Assembly (NCBI GenBank): GCA_963832725.1
Contig: CAWHVG010000005.1
Location: forward strand, 3,038,001-3,102,000
DNA length: 64,000 nt
Source: JAEZBP01 sp963832725
GTDB taxonomy: Bacteria; Myxococcota_A; Polyangia; Polyangiales; Sandaracinaceae
Direction of reading: 5' to 3'
Part shown: piece by piece, positions 26,455 to 35,970 of the stretch
Layout of the letters: every line of letters starts with the position of its first letter
How positions within the stretch are numbered: the first letter of the stretch is position 1
Made by a program: the position numbers and the translations under genes
Notes under the pieces: model-generated
The model's input: only the letters and a program-made list of their open reading frames with translations
What the model was told of the DNA's origin: nothing
The model's database searches: none

Positions 26455-26931
26455 TCAGCGGCTGAAGCGCTTCCAGGCCTCCGGCAGCGGCCCGCCCAGC
26501 ATGCGCTCCGCGCCACGCTCGTCGAGCAGCACGAAGCGCAGCTCGCCCGTGTAGACGGCGGTGCCTTCCTGCGCGAGCGTGACGGAGACATCGACCACCC
26601 GCGTGCCCTCTTTGGCGATGCGGCCGCGGCCTTCGATCTCCACCCCGATGCGGGCCGGACGGTGGAGCTTTCCGCTCATCTGGGCCGTGAATCCGAACTT
26701 TTCGAGCAGGCCGATGAGGGTCCAGGCGCCGATCTCGTCGGCCAGCGTGCCGACCAACCCGCCGTGCATGATCCCGGGCGGTCCCTGGTAGCGATCCGTC
26801 GGCAGGAAGCGCGTCACGATCTCGTCACCCGCGCGGCGAAAGGTGAGCCGAAAGCCGATGGGGTGGTCCGGAGCGCAGCCGAAACAGGGCTGTCCGGGTC
26901 CGAAGACGGATCCGTCGAGGTCGTCGGTCAT
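26455..26931 (-). CDS. PaaI-type hotdog thioesterase
   Basis: 158 residues. Single hotdog fold: CFGCAPDHPIGFRLTF at the start, then PPGIMHGGLVGTLADEIGAW, the HGG-x6-DE helix characteristic of PaaI/THEM4-like acyl-CoA thioesterases, followed by strands LHRPARIGVEIEGRGRI and VVDVSVTLAQEGTAVYTGEL. Soluble. Hydrolyses an acyl-CoA; substrate unknown. It lies 99 bp upstream of the hybrid kinase on the same strand and is divergent from the PhnD-like gene, with 70 bp shared. Confidence 0.87.
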   Translation of the reverse strand: MTDDLDGSVFGPGQPCFGCAPDHPIGFRLTFRRAGDEIVTRFLPTDRYQGPPGIMHGGLVGTLADEIGAWTLIGLLEKFGFTAQMSGKLHRPARIGVEIEGRGRIAKEGTRVVDVSVTLAQEGTAVYTGELRFVLLDERGAERMLGGPLPEAWKRFSR

Positions 26932-27001
26932 GGCGTTCGAGCATGGCACGAAAGCGTGGCGGTTTTCGCCGCGGCGATCCCTGAGTACCCTTCGCGGCAT
27001 C

Positions 27002-27784
27002 GTGGAGGACACGCTCACCTTCGCCACCGGCCCCGTCCAGCTCGACGAGGACGGAGAGGATCTGCGTCGCCGCTTCGCCATCCGGCTCACGCAGGCGATC
27101 CACCGCCCCGTGCGGGTGATCGCGGCCGAGTCGTACGGCGCGGTCTCGAGCCTGATCGCCGAGGGCGGGGCGCAGCTCGCCTGGTTGCCGCCGGCGGTCT
27201 TCGTCCGGCTCGAGAAGACGGCCGATCCGAGGCTGCTGGCCGCGGTGGAGCGCACGAAGGGCAGCGGCTACCGCGGGATCCTCTTCGTCCCGGCGGACTC
27301 CGAGGTCCGCGAGCCCTCCCAGCTCGCCGGCTGCAAGGTGGGCTGGGTCGATCCCGACTCCTGCGCCGGGCATCTCTTCCCGCGCCTGGCGCTGCGGGCG
27401 GCGGGGCTCGACCCGGAGAAGCTCTTCGCCGAGGAGCGCTTCGTGGGCAGCCACGGCTCGGTGGTGAACGCGGTCGCGCGTGGGGAGGTCGAAGCCGGCG
27501 CGACCTTCGGCCAGACGGAGGACGCCAGGCTGGTCATCGCCGGCTGGTATCCCTACGTCGGCGCCGACGGAATGCGGGCAGTACAGATCTCGGATCCGAT
27601 CCCCTCGGACGTGATCTGCGCTTCGCCGGTCCTCGGCCCGGAGGCGCTGGACTCGGTGCGCCAGGCACTGCTGACGCTGCACGAGCTCGACGACGGAGAG
27701 CTGCTCGACGAGCTCTTCGGAGGGCGGCGTCTCGCCGGTGCCCGGAGCCCGGACTACGACGCTGTGCGCGCAGCCATCGGCTGA
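27002..27784 (+). CDS. PhnD-like periplasmic-binding-fold protein without signal peptide
   Basis: 260 residues from GTG 27002 (VEDTLTFATGPVQLDED). PhnD/phosphite-type binding fold: VRVIAAESYGAVSSLIAEGGAQLAWLPP, GSGYRGILFVPADSEVREPSQLAGCKVGWVDPDSCAGH, and HGSVVNAVARGEVEAGATFG. Normal PhnD proteins are exported and lie beside phnC/phnE; here there is neither a signal peptide nor transporter genes, so it may be a cytosolic ligand sensor or enzyme-like derivative. A longer open frame from 26843 is antisense to the thioesterase and rejected. Confidence 0.78.
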   Translation: MEDTLTFATGPVQLDEDGEDLRRRFAIRLTQAIHRPVRVIAAESYGAVSSLIAEGGAQLAWLPPAVFVRLEKTADPRLLAAVERTKGSGYRGILFVPADSEVREPSQLAGCKVGWVDPDSCAGHLFPRLALRAAGLDPEKLFAEERFVGSHGSVVNAVARGEVEAGATFGQTEDARLVIAGWYPYVGADGMRAVQISDPIPSDVICASPVLGPEALDSVRQALLTLHELDDGELLDELFGGRRLAGARSPDYDAVRAAIG

Positions 27785-27867
27785 AGGTCGCAGGAGGCGG
27801 AGCGAGATTGGCACCCGGACGGCCGCAGCCGCCGACGACGGGCCGAGAGTCCGTGCGCCGGCTTGGG

Positions 27868-28951
27868 TCAGCTGCGGGGACGCACGGCGCGGGCTGCCGA
27901 GGCGAAGCGCGCGCGGTAGCTCTCGATCTCGTCCGAGTCGACCACGCCGGTGACCAGGATGGGCGTGTTGCGGGCGAAGACGATCGCCGCGTAGGTGGCC
28001 AACCGGTGGCCGTCGCCTTCGGCCGTCGCCAGGCGCTCGCAACCCGGCAGCGCGCCGTCGTCGATGGGGCCTTCGCTCTCGATGGCCGAGGTCGGCACCG
28101 GCAGCACGCGCGCGACGAGCTGCTCGCACACCTGCGCCGCCTGCCCCGGCGGGAGCTGCATGGGCAGCGGCGAGATGGTCAGCACCGGCTGCCCCGGCTC
28201 CGGCGGGAAGGTCACGCCCTGACCGAGGAGCATCAGGTTGGCGGTCGTCGAGCTGCTCGGCGTGAAGCCCTCGACCTCGCCCATCTCGATGCCGAGCGCC
28301 TGCGCGGCGTCGAGCTCGGCGGAAGCGTCCCAGCTCACGCTGGCGAGGCTGTCGTGAACGGCCGAGCGCACGCGGCGGGCGTGGCTGGCCTCGTAGGTCG
28401 CGATCACCGCGAGCCCGCGCTGCCCGTCGTGGACCAGCAGGTAGATGCGCTCGAGCTCGCCGGCCTGCGTGGGTACGGTCTCGCGGCCCATCCGTCCCGA
28501 GTGACCCGACACCGAGACCGTCTGCTCCTCGCCCTGCGGCTCGCCCTGACCGCCGCGCGCCGAGTCGAGCAGCTCCTCGGGTCCGCGGGCGACCACGACC
28601 GAGATTCGGCATCCGATTGCGCATCGAGAGAAAACCTGCGCCGAAGGGCATCGGCTGCGAGCCCTCGGGCGGACGCATACGCACCCCCGTTCCGGGGACA
28701 TCCTGCTCTTCCGCGAGCTCCATCCCGCCACCGCCGCTTCCGGCGCCGCGCAGGAGCGCCTCGTCGACGAAGCCGCCTCCGCTCTCGCCGTCGTCGTCTT
28801 CCTCCGGATCCTCGCGATCGGCTTCGACGTCCCCGCCATACGAGTCGTCTTCCTCGTCGGCGCGGGCGGTCTGCGGTGCGGGTTGGGAGGGCCCGCCGCA
28901 AGCGGCGAGGACGAGGCTGACGAGCAAGGAGACGAAGAGCGAGCGGGGCAT
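27868..28951 (-). CDS. lipoprotein of unknown function (one-base break)
   Basis: About 360 residues after restoring GATC at GATTC 28603-28607 (RMPISVVVARGPEEL). Signal peptide and lipobox SLVLAACGG (Cys about residue 18); a very acidic linker (DEEDDSYGGDVEADREDPEE) and Gly-rich stretch; then a mixed domain with ERIYLLVHDGQRGLAVIATYE, PGQPVLTISPLPMQLPPGQ and a final ARNTPILVTGVVDSDEIESY. No known family. Sits alone between convergent PhnD-like and divergent ferredoxin genes. Confidence 0.6.
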
Positions 28952-29289
28952 GGAACCTCGGAGCGTGGGCGCGGGGCGCTCGGGGGCGCCGTCCACGAAA
29001 AGCGGGCCGGTCGCACGCGCCGGCGATTCGATGACTCGGCGCTCAACCCGTGGCCGAGCGCGACGATTCCGTACCCCTTCGCTTTCGAGGACGCAACTTC
29101 GCTCGAGTCGACGAGCCGGACCCGTCGCGAAGTCGACGAAGCAGAGGCTGAACCGTGCGGTCGTTCCGTGGGAGCCTCAGGGGACTTCGGGTCCGAGCAG
29201 GACCTCGCCGGTGGCGCCCGACGCGACGGAAACGGGGTGGCGCCCCCGGAGGTCGGGCCCTATAGTCCGCCGCGCCCAGCGGGGAGCTC

Positions 29290-29596
29290 ATGGCGACGTA
29301 CATCACCAGCGACTGCATCAACTGCGGGGCTTGCGAGCCCGAGTGCCCGAACCAGGCCATCAGCGAGGGCGAGGAGATTCGACGTGATCGACCCCGACCT
29401 CTGCACCGAGTGCGTGGGGTTCTACGACCACGAGGCCTGCCAGGCCGTGTGCCCGGTCGAGTGCTGCTTGCCGGACCCGAGCCACGTCGAGACCGAGGAC
29501 CAGCTCGTCCAGCGCGCGGTCAAGCTGCACCCCGACGACGGGGAGCTCCAGCAGCGCGTGACCTCGGCCGACTTCCCGTCTCGGTTCCGCAAGTAG
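29290..29596 (+). CDS. 2[4Fe-4S] ferredoxin (one-base break)
   Basis: About 101 residues after restoring GATC at GATTC 29376-29380 (SEGEEIDVIDPDLCTECVG). Two cluster motifs: CINCGACEPECP near the N-terminus and CTECVGFYDHEACQAVCPVE, the long-spacer motif of YfhL/proteobacterial-type ferredoxins, followed by a helical tail ending ADFPSRFRK. Electron carrier in the cytosol; partner unknown. The gene for an outer-membrane lipoprotein follows 13 bp later. Confidence 0.93.
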
Positions 29597-29609
29597 TAGG
29601 CTCTCGGCC

Positions 29610-30359
29610 ATGGCGCCGGCGCACAGCGCGAGGCGCGATCGCGGCGGGTCGTCTCCAGCGACGTGCCCTGCCGTTGCGCTCGTGGCCGCGCTCGTGTCGC
29701 TGGCCGGCTGCGCCACGGCCGAGCCCATGCTCGCGGGCGGGAGGACCGTCCCTCGCAACCGGACCGACCTCGCGCTCGGCAGCGCGGTCCGGGTGCCTCT
29801 CGGCGACCTCGCGCCGCAGGCGGACCACCCGGACGAGGCCTCCCAGCTGATGACCTTCGGCGCCCCGAGCGGCGCCGCGCCGGTCGCGTTCGTCCGTCAT
29901 GGTCTCTCGGACGACGTCGATTTGGGCGTCGAGGTCGTCGGCTCCAGCCTCCGCGGGACTCTGCGCGGGCAGCTCGCGCTCGGGAGCCTGGCCCACCTGA
30001 TGATTGGTGCCGTCCCCACCGTCGGCGCGCTCTACGACGGCGCCGGAGGCACGGCCTTCCGCGGCGGCGGCACCATCCCGATCGCCATCACCATCGACGC
30101 CTTCAGCCTGTACGAGGTCTGGCTGGGCGTCCGCGTCGGGCTCGAGCACGTCGCGGGCGACCTCTCCGGCGTCTCCGTGGGCCTCTCCGGCCTGCGCACC
30201 GGCGGCGTGGTCGGCTTCGGCGTCGGCTTTCGCGACCTGCACCTCTTGATGGAGCTGGCCGTCGATCACGAGCTCTGGTGGGGCTCGCTCGGGGGCAACG
30301 CCATCCAGCGCAACGGCATCTCGCTCACGCCGGCCGTCGCGCTCCGGCTCCGCCTCTGA
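29610..30359 (+). CDS. outer-membrane lipoprotein, beta-barrel-like
   Basis: 249 residues. Signal peptide after a basic N-terminus, lipobox SLAGC (about residue 34). The mature part is all-beta in pattern: RTDLALGSAVRVPLGDL, VDLGVEVVGSSLRGTLRGQLAL, YEVWLGVRVGLEHV, VGFGVGFRDLHLLMELAVDHELW, ending LTPAVALRLRL. The terminal hydrophobic-alternating strand suits an outer-membrane protein. Family unknown. It follows the ferredoxin gene closely but probably is functionally unrelated. Confidence 0.65.
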   Translation: MAPAHSARRDRGGSSPATCPAVALVAALVSLAGCATAEPMLAGGRTVPRNRTDLALGSAVRVPLGDLAPQADHPDEASQLMTFGAPSGAAPVAFVRHGLSDDVDLGVEVVGSSLRGTLRGQLALGSLAHLMIGAVPTVGALYDGAGGTAFRGGGTIPIAITIDAFSLYEVWLGVRVGLEHVAGDLSGVSVGLSGLRTGGVVGFGVGFRDLHLLMELAVDHELWWGSLGGNAIQRNGISLTPAVALRLRL

Positions 30360-30369
30360 CGCGCCCGGC

Positions 30370-30927
30370 TCAGGCTCGGGCGCGGCCGCGGGTGGCTTCC
30401 TGGGCTTTCTCGCCGACGAACGCGCCGAAGAGCGAGATCATCCCGCCGAGCAGACCACCCACGATGTAGGCGGCCATCGGGAGCTGGAAGCCTCCCGCCA
30501 GCCGTTCCGGCCCGGCCGGTGTGATGTAGACGATCCACCACACGGTCGGCCCGACCGCCAAGAGCGCCCCGACGGCCGGCTCCACGAACGTCTTCCCCGG
30601 CGAGAGGAAGCCCGTGAGGATGCCGCCGAGGAACCACACGCCGAGCGAGATCATCAGCGCGGCGAAGCCCTGCGGGTCGTAGGCGTCGATGATCGCGGGC
30701 AGCGCCACGAGCGCAATCGCCTGCAGCGCGAGGTGCACCCCGAACGCGGCGGCCGCCCACTTCGGCGCGAAGCCTTCCTGTTGATTGCGGCGGCGTGCCT
30801 CATCGTCGGCCGAGTAGCCGCTCGACAGCTCCTCGAGCTTGGCTCCACAGGAGACGCACCGTTCCGCATCGACCGCGTTCTTGAACCCGCAGACGTGGCA
30901 GATCACCTGGTCCTTCGCGGTAGCCAT
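30370..30927 (-). CDS. zinc-ribbon membrane protein
   Basis: 185 residues. N-terminal zinc ribbon CHVCGFKNAVDAERCVSCG (CxxC-x12-CxxC), then four membrane helices: FGVHLALQAIALVALPAII, LMISLGVWFLGGILTGFL, PAVGALLAVGPTVWWIVYI and AAYIVGGLLGGMISLFGAFVG. No enzyme motif. Inner-membrane protein with cytosolic ribbon; unknown role. Stop faces the lipoprotein stop at 30359. Confidence 0.75.
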   Translation of the reverse strand: MATAKDQVICHVCGFKNAVDAERCVSCGAKLEELSSGYSADDEARRRNQQEGFAPKWAAAAFGVHLALQAIALVALPAIIDAYDPQGFAALMISLGVWFLGGILTGFLSPGKTFVEPAVGALLAVGPTVWWIVYITPAGPERLAGGFQLPMAAYIVGGLLGGMISLFGAFVGEKAQEATRGRARA

Positions 30928-31270
30928 GGAACTCCCTTTATCGCCGTTTCCGGGGCGCAGCACGTCCGTCGGACGCCCCTCGCCATCGAGGCCTCCGCCC
31001 GCGTGGGCCCCCGGAAGCGGTAGTTTCGTCGGTGCGCAGCCGACGATCACCCCCATCGCGGCGCCGCGCCGGCCCGGTGAGGGCCCCCTTCGTGCTCGGC
31101 GATGCTCTGTGCGCGGTCATCGGTTGCGCTTCAAATCAAGCGGACCTTCATCTTCGCCGGATCCGACCTAAGAGTGCAACGTTGTTGCCGCCACGCGGCT
31201 CGATTGACGCCCTCGCGGTCACGATCGGCCCCGCCCATCCCTATACTCAGCACGAGAGCACCGGAGCCCC
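30928..31270. other. intergenic region upstream of the GHKL gene
   Basis: 343 bp with no gene supported. A TATACT at 31242-31247 could serve as a -10 box 24 bp before the proposed start of the GHKL gene; the TTGACG at 31204-31209 is too far upstream (32 bp) to pair with it as a standard sigma-70 site. Confidence 0.35.
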
Positions 31271-32722
31271 CTGACCGACGCCCCGCAACGCTGGTTCGAG
31301 ATCGCCGACGAGGGCTGGCGTCGCTTGAGCGCGTCCCGCCCGCTGGGACGCCTCTTGCTCGAGGCGCTCCAGAACGCATTCGACGAGTCGGCGCCGCGGG
31401 TGAGCGTCACGCTGGCGCCCGACGAGGTCGTGGTCGAGGACGACGCCGAGACCGGCATCGCCGACGAGCGGCTGGTCTACACGCTCTTCCTCTCCGACAA
31501 GCCGGACGACCCGACCCGGCGCGGCCGGATGGGCCGCGGTCTCAAGGAGCTCATCGCCGGCATGGATTGCGCCTGGGTCGAGACGGTCGGCACCACCATC
31601 GAGTTCGGCGAGCACGGCCGCCGGAGCCGCGACAACGACCGTACGCGAGGCACCCGGTTGGTCCTGCGGCGCGCGTTCTCGGACGCGGAGCTCAGCGAGG
31701 CCAAGCGGCTGCTCCGCCTCTGCATCCCGCCGAACGGGACCAGCCTCAAGCTCGACGGCCGCCACGTCCGCCGGCCGCGCACCGTCCTCGTCCTGCGCGA
31801 CTGCCACCTCGAGACCGTCGTCGTCACCGACGGCGTGGAGCGCGCCGCGATGGGCAGCACCTCGCTCGCCGTCTACGCCCCGCGCCGCAACGAGCAGCCG
31901 CACCTCTTCGAGATGGGCTTGCCGGTCAAGGCCTGGAACGTCCCTTGGCATGCGGACATCGCCCAGCGCGTGCCGCTGGCCGAAGGGCGCGACTCCGTGC
32001 CCGATCGCTACGAGCTCGCCGTGAAGGCGGCGCTGCTCGAGGCCATGATTGGCAGCTACTTGGAGAGCCGCGATTTCAGGGCCGACTGGGTTCACGAGGT
32101 CCTGGCCGGCGCGCCGCTCGCGCCCTCGCTGCTCGACGCCTACGTCTCGCGCCTCTTCCCGCGGGGCTCCGTCCTGGGCGGCACCCGCCGGGCCAACGAC
32201 CGCGCCCGGCAGCTCGGCGCGCACATCATCGACGCGGCGGCCATCTCGCACGGCGCCTACCTCGCGCTCGGCCGGGTGCTCGAGACCTCGGACGACTACG
32301 TGCGGCGCCGCTCCAGCGAGTTCGGCGGCGAGGACGTCGAGCCGGACGAGACCCAGCGCCGCTTCGCCGAGGCCGTCTGCTGGCTCGCCCGCGCCGTCGC
32401 CGGCCGGGTGGTGCGCGTCCGCTTCTTCGCCCGCGACCCGAGCGACGCCGGCCTGCTCGAGGACGCCGTCACCGACGTCGACGCCCGCGAGATTGGCTTC
32501 AACGTCCGCGGCCCGCTGCGCTTCGACGACATCCTGGACCCGCAAACGCTCGGCGTCGTCCTGCACGAGCTCGCCCACCTCGAGACGGCAGAGCACGACC
32601 ACCGCTTCATCGACCGGCTCCAGCACCTCGCGGGCAAGACCGCCCGGCTTTTCGCGGAAGGCGGCCCCGTCCTCGCCGCCGCGCTCCGAGACGGCGACCC
32701 GGACCGACGCGCGCGCGGCTGA
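31271..32722 (+). CDS. GHKL (Hsp90/MutL-like) ATPase fused to an HExxH metallopeptidase-like region
   Basis: About 483 residues if begun at CTG 31271 (LTDAPQRWFEIADEGW); coding-like sequence clearly extends upstream of the TTG at 31325, and no ATG or GTG in frame is available. N-terminal ATPase: LLLEALQNAFDE (N box, E31/N35), VEDDAETGIAD (G1-like), GRMGRGLKELIAG (G2-like). Middle region about 180-400 is mostly helical. C-terminal VVLHELAHLETAEHDHRF gives H432-E433-xx-H436 plus a later His/Asp, a zinc-peptidase-like site. No signal peptide or membrane helix. I know no characterised protein with this pair. The start base may be a sequence error. Confidence 0.75.
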   Translation: MTDAPQRWFEIADEGWRRLSASRPLGRLLLEALQNAFDESAPRVSVTLAPDEVVVEDDAETGIADERLVYTLFLSDKPDDPTRRGRMGRGLKELIAGMDCAWVETVGTTIEFGEHGRRSRDNDRTRGTRLVLRRAFSDAELSEAKRLLRLCIPPNGTSLKLDGRHVRRPRTVLVLRDCHLETVVVTDGVERAAMGSTSLAVYAPRRNEQPHLFEMGLPVKAWNVPWHADIAQRVPLAEGRDSVPDRYELAVKAALLEAMIGSYLESRDFRADWVHEVLAGAPLAPSLLDAYVSRLFPRGSVLGGTRRANDRARQLGAHIIDAAAISHGAYLALGRVLETSDDYVRRRSSEFGGEDVEPDETQRRFAEAVCWLARAVAGRVVRVRFFARDPSDAGLLEDAVTDVDAREIGFNVRGPLRFDDILDPQTLGVVLHELAHLETAEHDHRFIDRLQHLAGKTARLFAEGGPVLAAALRDGDPDRRARG

Positions 32723-32822
32723 GCCGTCCACCATCGGAGACGAGGCCCGCGTACTCGGATCGGCGCCCCGATCCTCGGGTTTGCCCCGGTTGGCGTTCGT
32801 GCGGCGAGCCTAAAAGTACTCG

Positions 32823-33389
32823 ATGAGGCCCGAAACGAAGACGAGGCCGAGCGCGTTGTCCGTTCGGATCGATGAAGCACCGCGAGGGCTCATGCGTGTG
32901 TTGAAGACGGTCGAGGACGCGAAGCGAGAGCGATTGGTGATGCTCTTCGGCGCAGGCTTCCTGGCCCTCGCCTTCTCGTGGATGGCCCTCGGTTGGTGGC
33001 TCGGTCGGCCCGGCGAGCCGATCGAGAGCGCGCTGGGCGTCCCCGTCCCCGCCGGCTCGCGCGAGGTCTACACCGAGCACGTCGCCGCGGACCCGCGCGC
33101 CCCCTACGACGCGGTCTACGTCAGTGCCACGTGGAGCGTACGCGAGGCCATCGATCGAATGTCCGACCGCGCCGAGCACACCGACCTCGACAGCCGCCGC
33201 TTCACGATGAGGGACGGCACCATGGTGGTCGTCTCCCCGGCAGGCGACGTCCCCTCCACCCACACGCTCCCGATCCACCCCGTGACCGACGGCGTCCCCC
33301 TCGGCACCCGGAGCTGGATCGTCGTCGAGCACGGCACGCCTCCCACGACCACCTCCACCGCCGCCGTCCCGCCCGACCTCGAGAGCTGA
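32823..33389 (+). CDS. single-pass membrane protein, unknown function
   Basis: 188 residues. A cytosolic N-terminus of about 45 residues, one membrane helix (LVMLFGAGFLALAFSWMALGWWLG), then an extracytoplasmic part with VPVPAGSREVYTEHVAADP and a strand-rich region ending in a Thr/Pro tail. Possible starts are ATG 32823 and ATG 32892 (MRVLKTVEDAKRERL); the second leaves a more typical short N-terminus. Its last codons lie inside a 58-bp duplication shared with the convergent kinase gene. Confidence 0.6.
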   Translation: MRPETKTRPSALSVRIDEAPRGLMRVLKTVEDAKRERLVMLFGAGFLALAFSWMALGWWLGRPGEPIESALGVPVPAGSREVYTEHVAADPRAPYDAVYVSATWSVREAIDRMSDRAEHTDLDSRRFTMRDGTMVVVSPAGDVPSTHTLPIHPVTDGVPLGTRSWIVVEHGTPPTTTSTAAVPPDLES

Positions 33390-33478
33390 GAGCGCGATCA
33401 GGGAGCATCGATGGCGAAGTCGCCGTCCCGCCCGACCTCGAGAGCCGAGAGCGCGTCAGGGAGCATCGATGGCGAAGA
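33362..33478. repeat. 58/59-bp tandem duplication at convergent gene ends
   Basis: The segment beginning CGCCGTCCCGCCCGACCTCG occurs at 33362-33420 and again at 33421-33478, with only a T/C change and a one-base gap. Copy 1 holds the last codons and stop (TGA) of the plus-strand membrane protein; copy 2 holds the repaired stop of the minus-strand kinase. In copy 2 the plus-strand stop codon has become CGA. Confidence 0.85.
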
Positions 33479-35181
33479 TCGCGATTCTCGCGTCCGCCGG
33501 GCTCGATCTCGATGGTGCGGCGGAGGGCGCGACCTCGACCGTACGGCTTCACCTCGACCACGTGTCGGCCGGGTGCGAGGCGGAGCGTGAACGGCGGGCT
33601 CCCATCCACGGCGCGGCCATCCACGCGAACCTCGGCCCAGGCGTCGTCGGGGAGGAGTCCGCCGGCGGCCGCGCGCAAGCCCACGCGCAGCTCGCCGGGG
33701 GGTCCTTCGGGTGGGCGGGCTGGCGCGGCGGCCCGAGCGCGCGGCGCGGGACGCGATTGGGAGCTCCTGGCCCGCCGCGGCGCGGCCGTCTCGACGGGGT
33801 GCGGCCCTGCATCTCGGCCCGCGTCGCCAGCCTCGGCGTCGAGGGTCGTGTCGACGGTCGCGGTCGCCACCGGTGGGGGCGGTGCGTTCGCGTTCCCCGC
33901 CGAGCCCGAGCCGCTCGATTCGACCGTGCCGGCCGCGCCGGTGTTCGATTCGCCTGCGTCGGACGGAGGCGGGTTCCGCCACGCCCAAACGAGCGCTCCC
34001 GTAGCACCGAAGGCCAGGAAGAGGGCTCCGAGCATCGCGAGGAGACGCTTCTTGCCGCCCGTCTGCTCGGCTCGCGGTGAGCTCGACGCGGGCCCGCTCG
34101 GGCTCGAGCCGTCCTCTGCCACGATGCGGTCGACGCTCGCGAGCAGCGCGCGCCGCTCGGACAGACCGTCCGGAAAGAGCTCACCCAGCCATCCTTCGAT
34201 GTCGGCCGACGTCACGTCGGTCCGCCGGTCGAGCAGGTAGTTTCGCAGATCGTGCGAGATCTCCCGCGCTGTCGAGTAGCGGTCCGACGGGTCTCGCGCG
34301 AGGGCACGCATCGCGATCGCGTCCAGCGCCGGATCGAGCCCCGGTACCATGCTCGAAGGCGGTTCGATTGGATCGCCCACCACCGCGAAGAGCGTCTTCG
34401 CCTCGGACTCGCGGCGGAAGAGGCGGCGCAACGTGAGGCCCTCCCAGAGCACCACGCCCACCGCGAAGAGATCCGCCCGCCGGTCGAAGCCTCCCTCGCT
34501 CAACAGCTCGGGCGCCATGTACGCGTGCTTGCCCTTCAGCACGCCCGTCGTCGTGTGGGTGATGCGATTGCGCGCGCTCGCGACGCCGAAATCGACGAGC
34601 TTCACGACTCCGTCGTAGGTCACGAAGACGTTGTCGGGGGAGACGTCGCGGTGGACGACGTCGAGCAGCTCGCCATGCTCGTCGCGCAACTCGTGCGCCG
34701 CGTGGAGCCCCTCGCACATGTCCGCGACGATGCGCGCCACGATCAGCGAGTGGGCATCCCAGTCGATGGCAGGCTGTTTCCTGCAGGCCCGCAGCACGCG
34801 GCTCAGCGACTCCCCCAGCAGGTACTCCATCGCCAGGTAGTGCACACCGTTCTCTTCGCCGAAGTCGAAGACGGCGGCGACGTTCGGGTGCGAGATGCGT
34901 GCGGCGATGGCCGCCTCGTCGTGAAACATCTCGACGAAGTCGCGTCGGCTCGCCAGGTGGGCGTGGATCCGCTTGAGCGCGACGTGCTTCTGAAAGCGCC
35001 CTGGGCCGCCGGCGTGCGCGAGGTAGACGGTGGCCATCCCGCCCGACGCGAGCTCGAAGCAGAGTCGGTAACGACCGAACGACTCGGCGTGCTCGAGAGG
35101 TGAGGGACCCTCGCGCGAGCGCTCGTCGCTGATGCTCCTCGGTGCCCCGCTCGGTGAGGGCGCGTGCGACGAGGACGTCAT
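33456..35181 (-). CDS. membrane Ser/Thr protein kinase (one-base break at the C-terminus)
   Basis: About 574 residues from ATG 35181. Kinase domain about 40-310: LASGGMATVYLAH, HVALKRIH, catalytic loop VVHRDVSPDN, VDFGVAS, MAPELL, and DLFAVGVVLWEG. One membrane helix (LLAMLGALFLAFGATGALVWAW), then an Ala/Gly/Pro-rich periplasmic spacer and a PEGA-like end (AWAEVRVDGRAVDGSPPFTLRLAPGRHVVEVKPYGRGRAL). Restoring GATC at GATTC 33483-33487 gives the ending GREIAIFAIDAP with a stop at 33456. Follows the 35195 gene by 13 bp, the third gene of a kinase operon. Confidence 0.87.
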
Positions 35182-35194
35182 TCGTCGGTGGATA

Positions 35195-35948
35195 CTACCA
35201 GCGAACGACCACCGACTGGACACGGACGTCCTGCGACGCCGTCCCGAAGACGACCCCGAGGACGATTGCGGCCGCGATGGCGAGCGCGCCGGCCGCGACA
35301 CCGATGCCGATCCACACCGCGTCATCGCCGCCGCCGGCCGGCACCGGATTCGGGCTTCGTCGCGCCGGCCGGGGCCGGGCACCCGGTGGCCGTCGCGAGC
35401 ACCGCGCCACCAGGGCCGATCACCTCGGCGCGGCACTCCGTCGGCGCCATGACGGCGAGCCGCCCGGAGCCCGAGCGCTCTCGTCCGTCCTCGAGCGCCG
35501 TCACCCGCAGGTCGTGCACGAGGACCTGGTCGTCGACGGCGGTCACCGCCTCGAGCTCGCCATCCTCCCAGCGCAGCTCGACGGTGAGCGGCGACACCGC
35601 GCCTGACAGCGCGTCGAAGCGCGAACGCAGATCGGGGGGGAGCGGGACCTCATCGACCAACGTGGCCAACCTCGTGAGCTCGCGGTCGGCGAGCGACTCG
35701 TCGCCGAGCGCGGTCGCGATGCGGGCGCGGAGGACGAGCCAGTCCACGGCGTCGTCTCGCTGGAAGCCGGCGTCGTCCGGCACCGCGTTCAGCACCGCGC
35801 GTGCGTCTTCGAACGCGGTGGCCTCGAAGAGCGCCCGCGCGCGCTGGAGCTCCTCGTGCTGTGCCGAAGCGACGGGCGGCGCGACCCACGTCGCGAGCAC
35901 GGCGAGGATCAGCGCCTCCGCGCCACGGCGAATCGGTGAGGGAGCCAT
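35195..35948 (-). CDS. secreted/anchored TPR-like protein (one-base break)
   Basis: About 250 residues after restoring GATC at GATTC 35347-35351 (TKPDPVPAGGGDDAVW). Signal peptide ends at VASAQ; a helical repeat follows (ELQRARALFEATAFEDARAVLN, LRARIATALGDESLADREL); then a beta region (PLTVELRWEDGELEAVTAV) and a C-terminal membrane helix (GIGVAAGALAIAAAIVLGVVF). This signal-helical repeat-C-terminal-anchor layout recurs in myxobacterial genes beside Ser/Thr kinases. Lies between two kinase genes with 13-22 bp gaps. Confidence 0.7.
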
Positions 35949-35970
35949 GTTCGACGGACTGCTCATTTCG

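Noticed and set aside
25699..28920. 1073-codon plus-strand frame
   Set aside because: It is antisense to the histidine kinase and thioesterase and out of frame with the PhnD-like gene; no domain seen.
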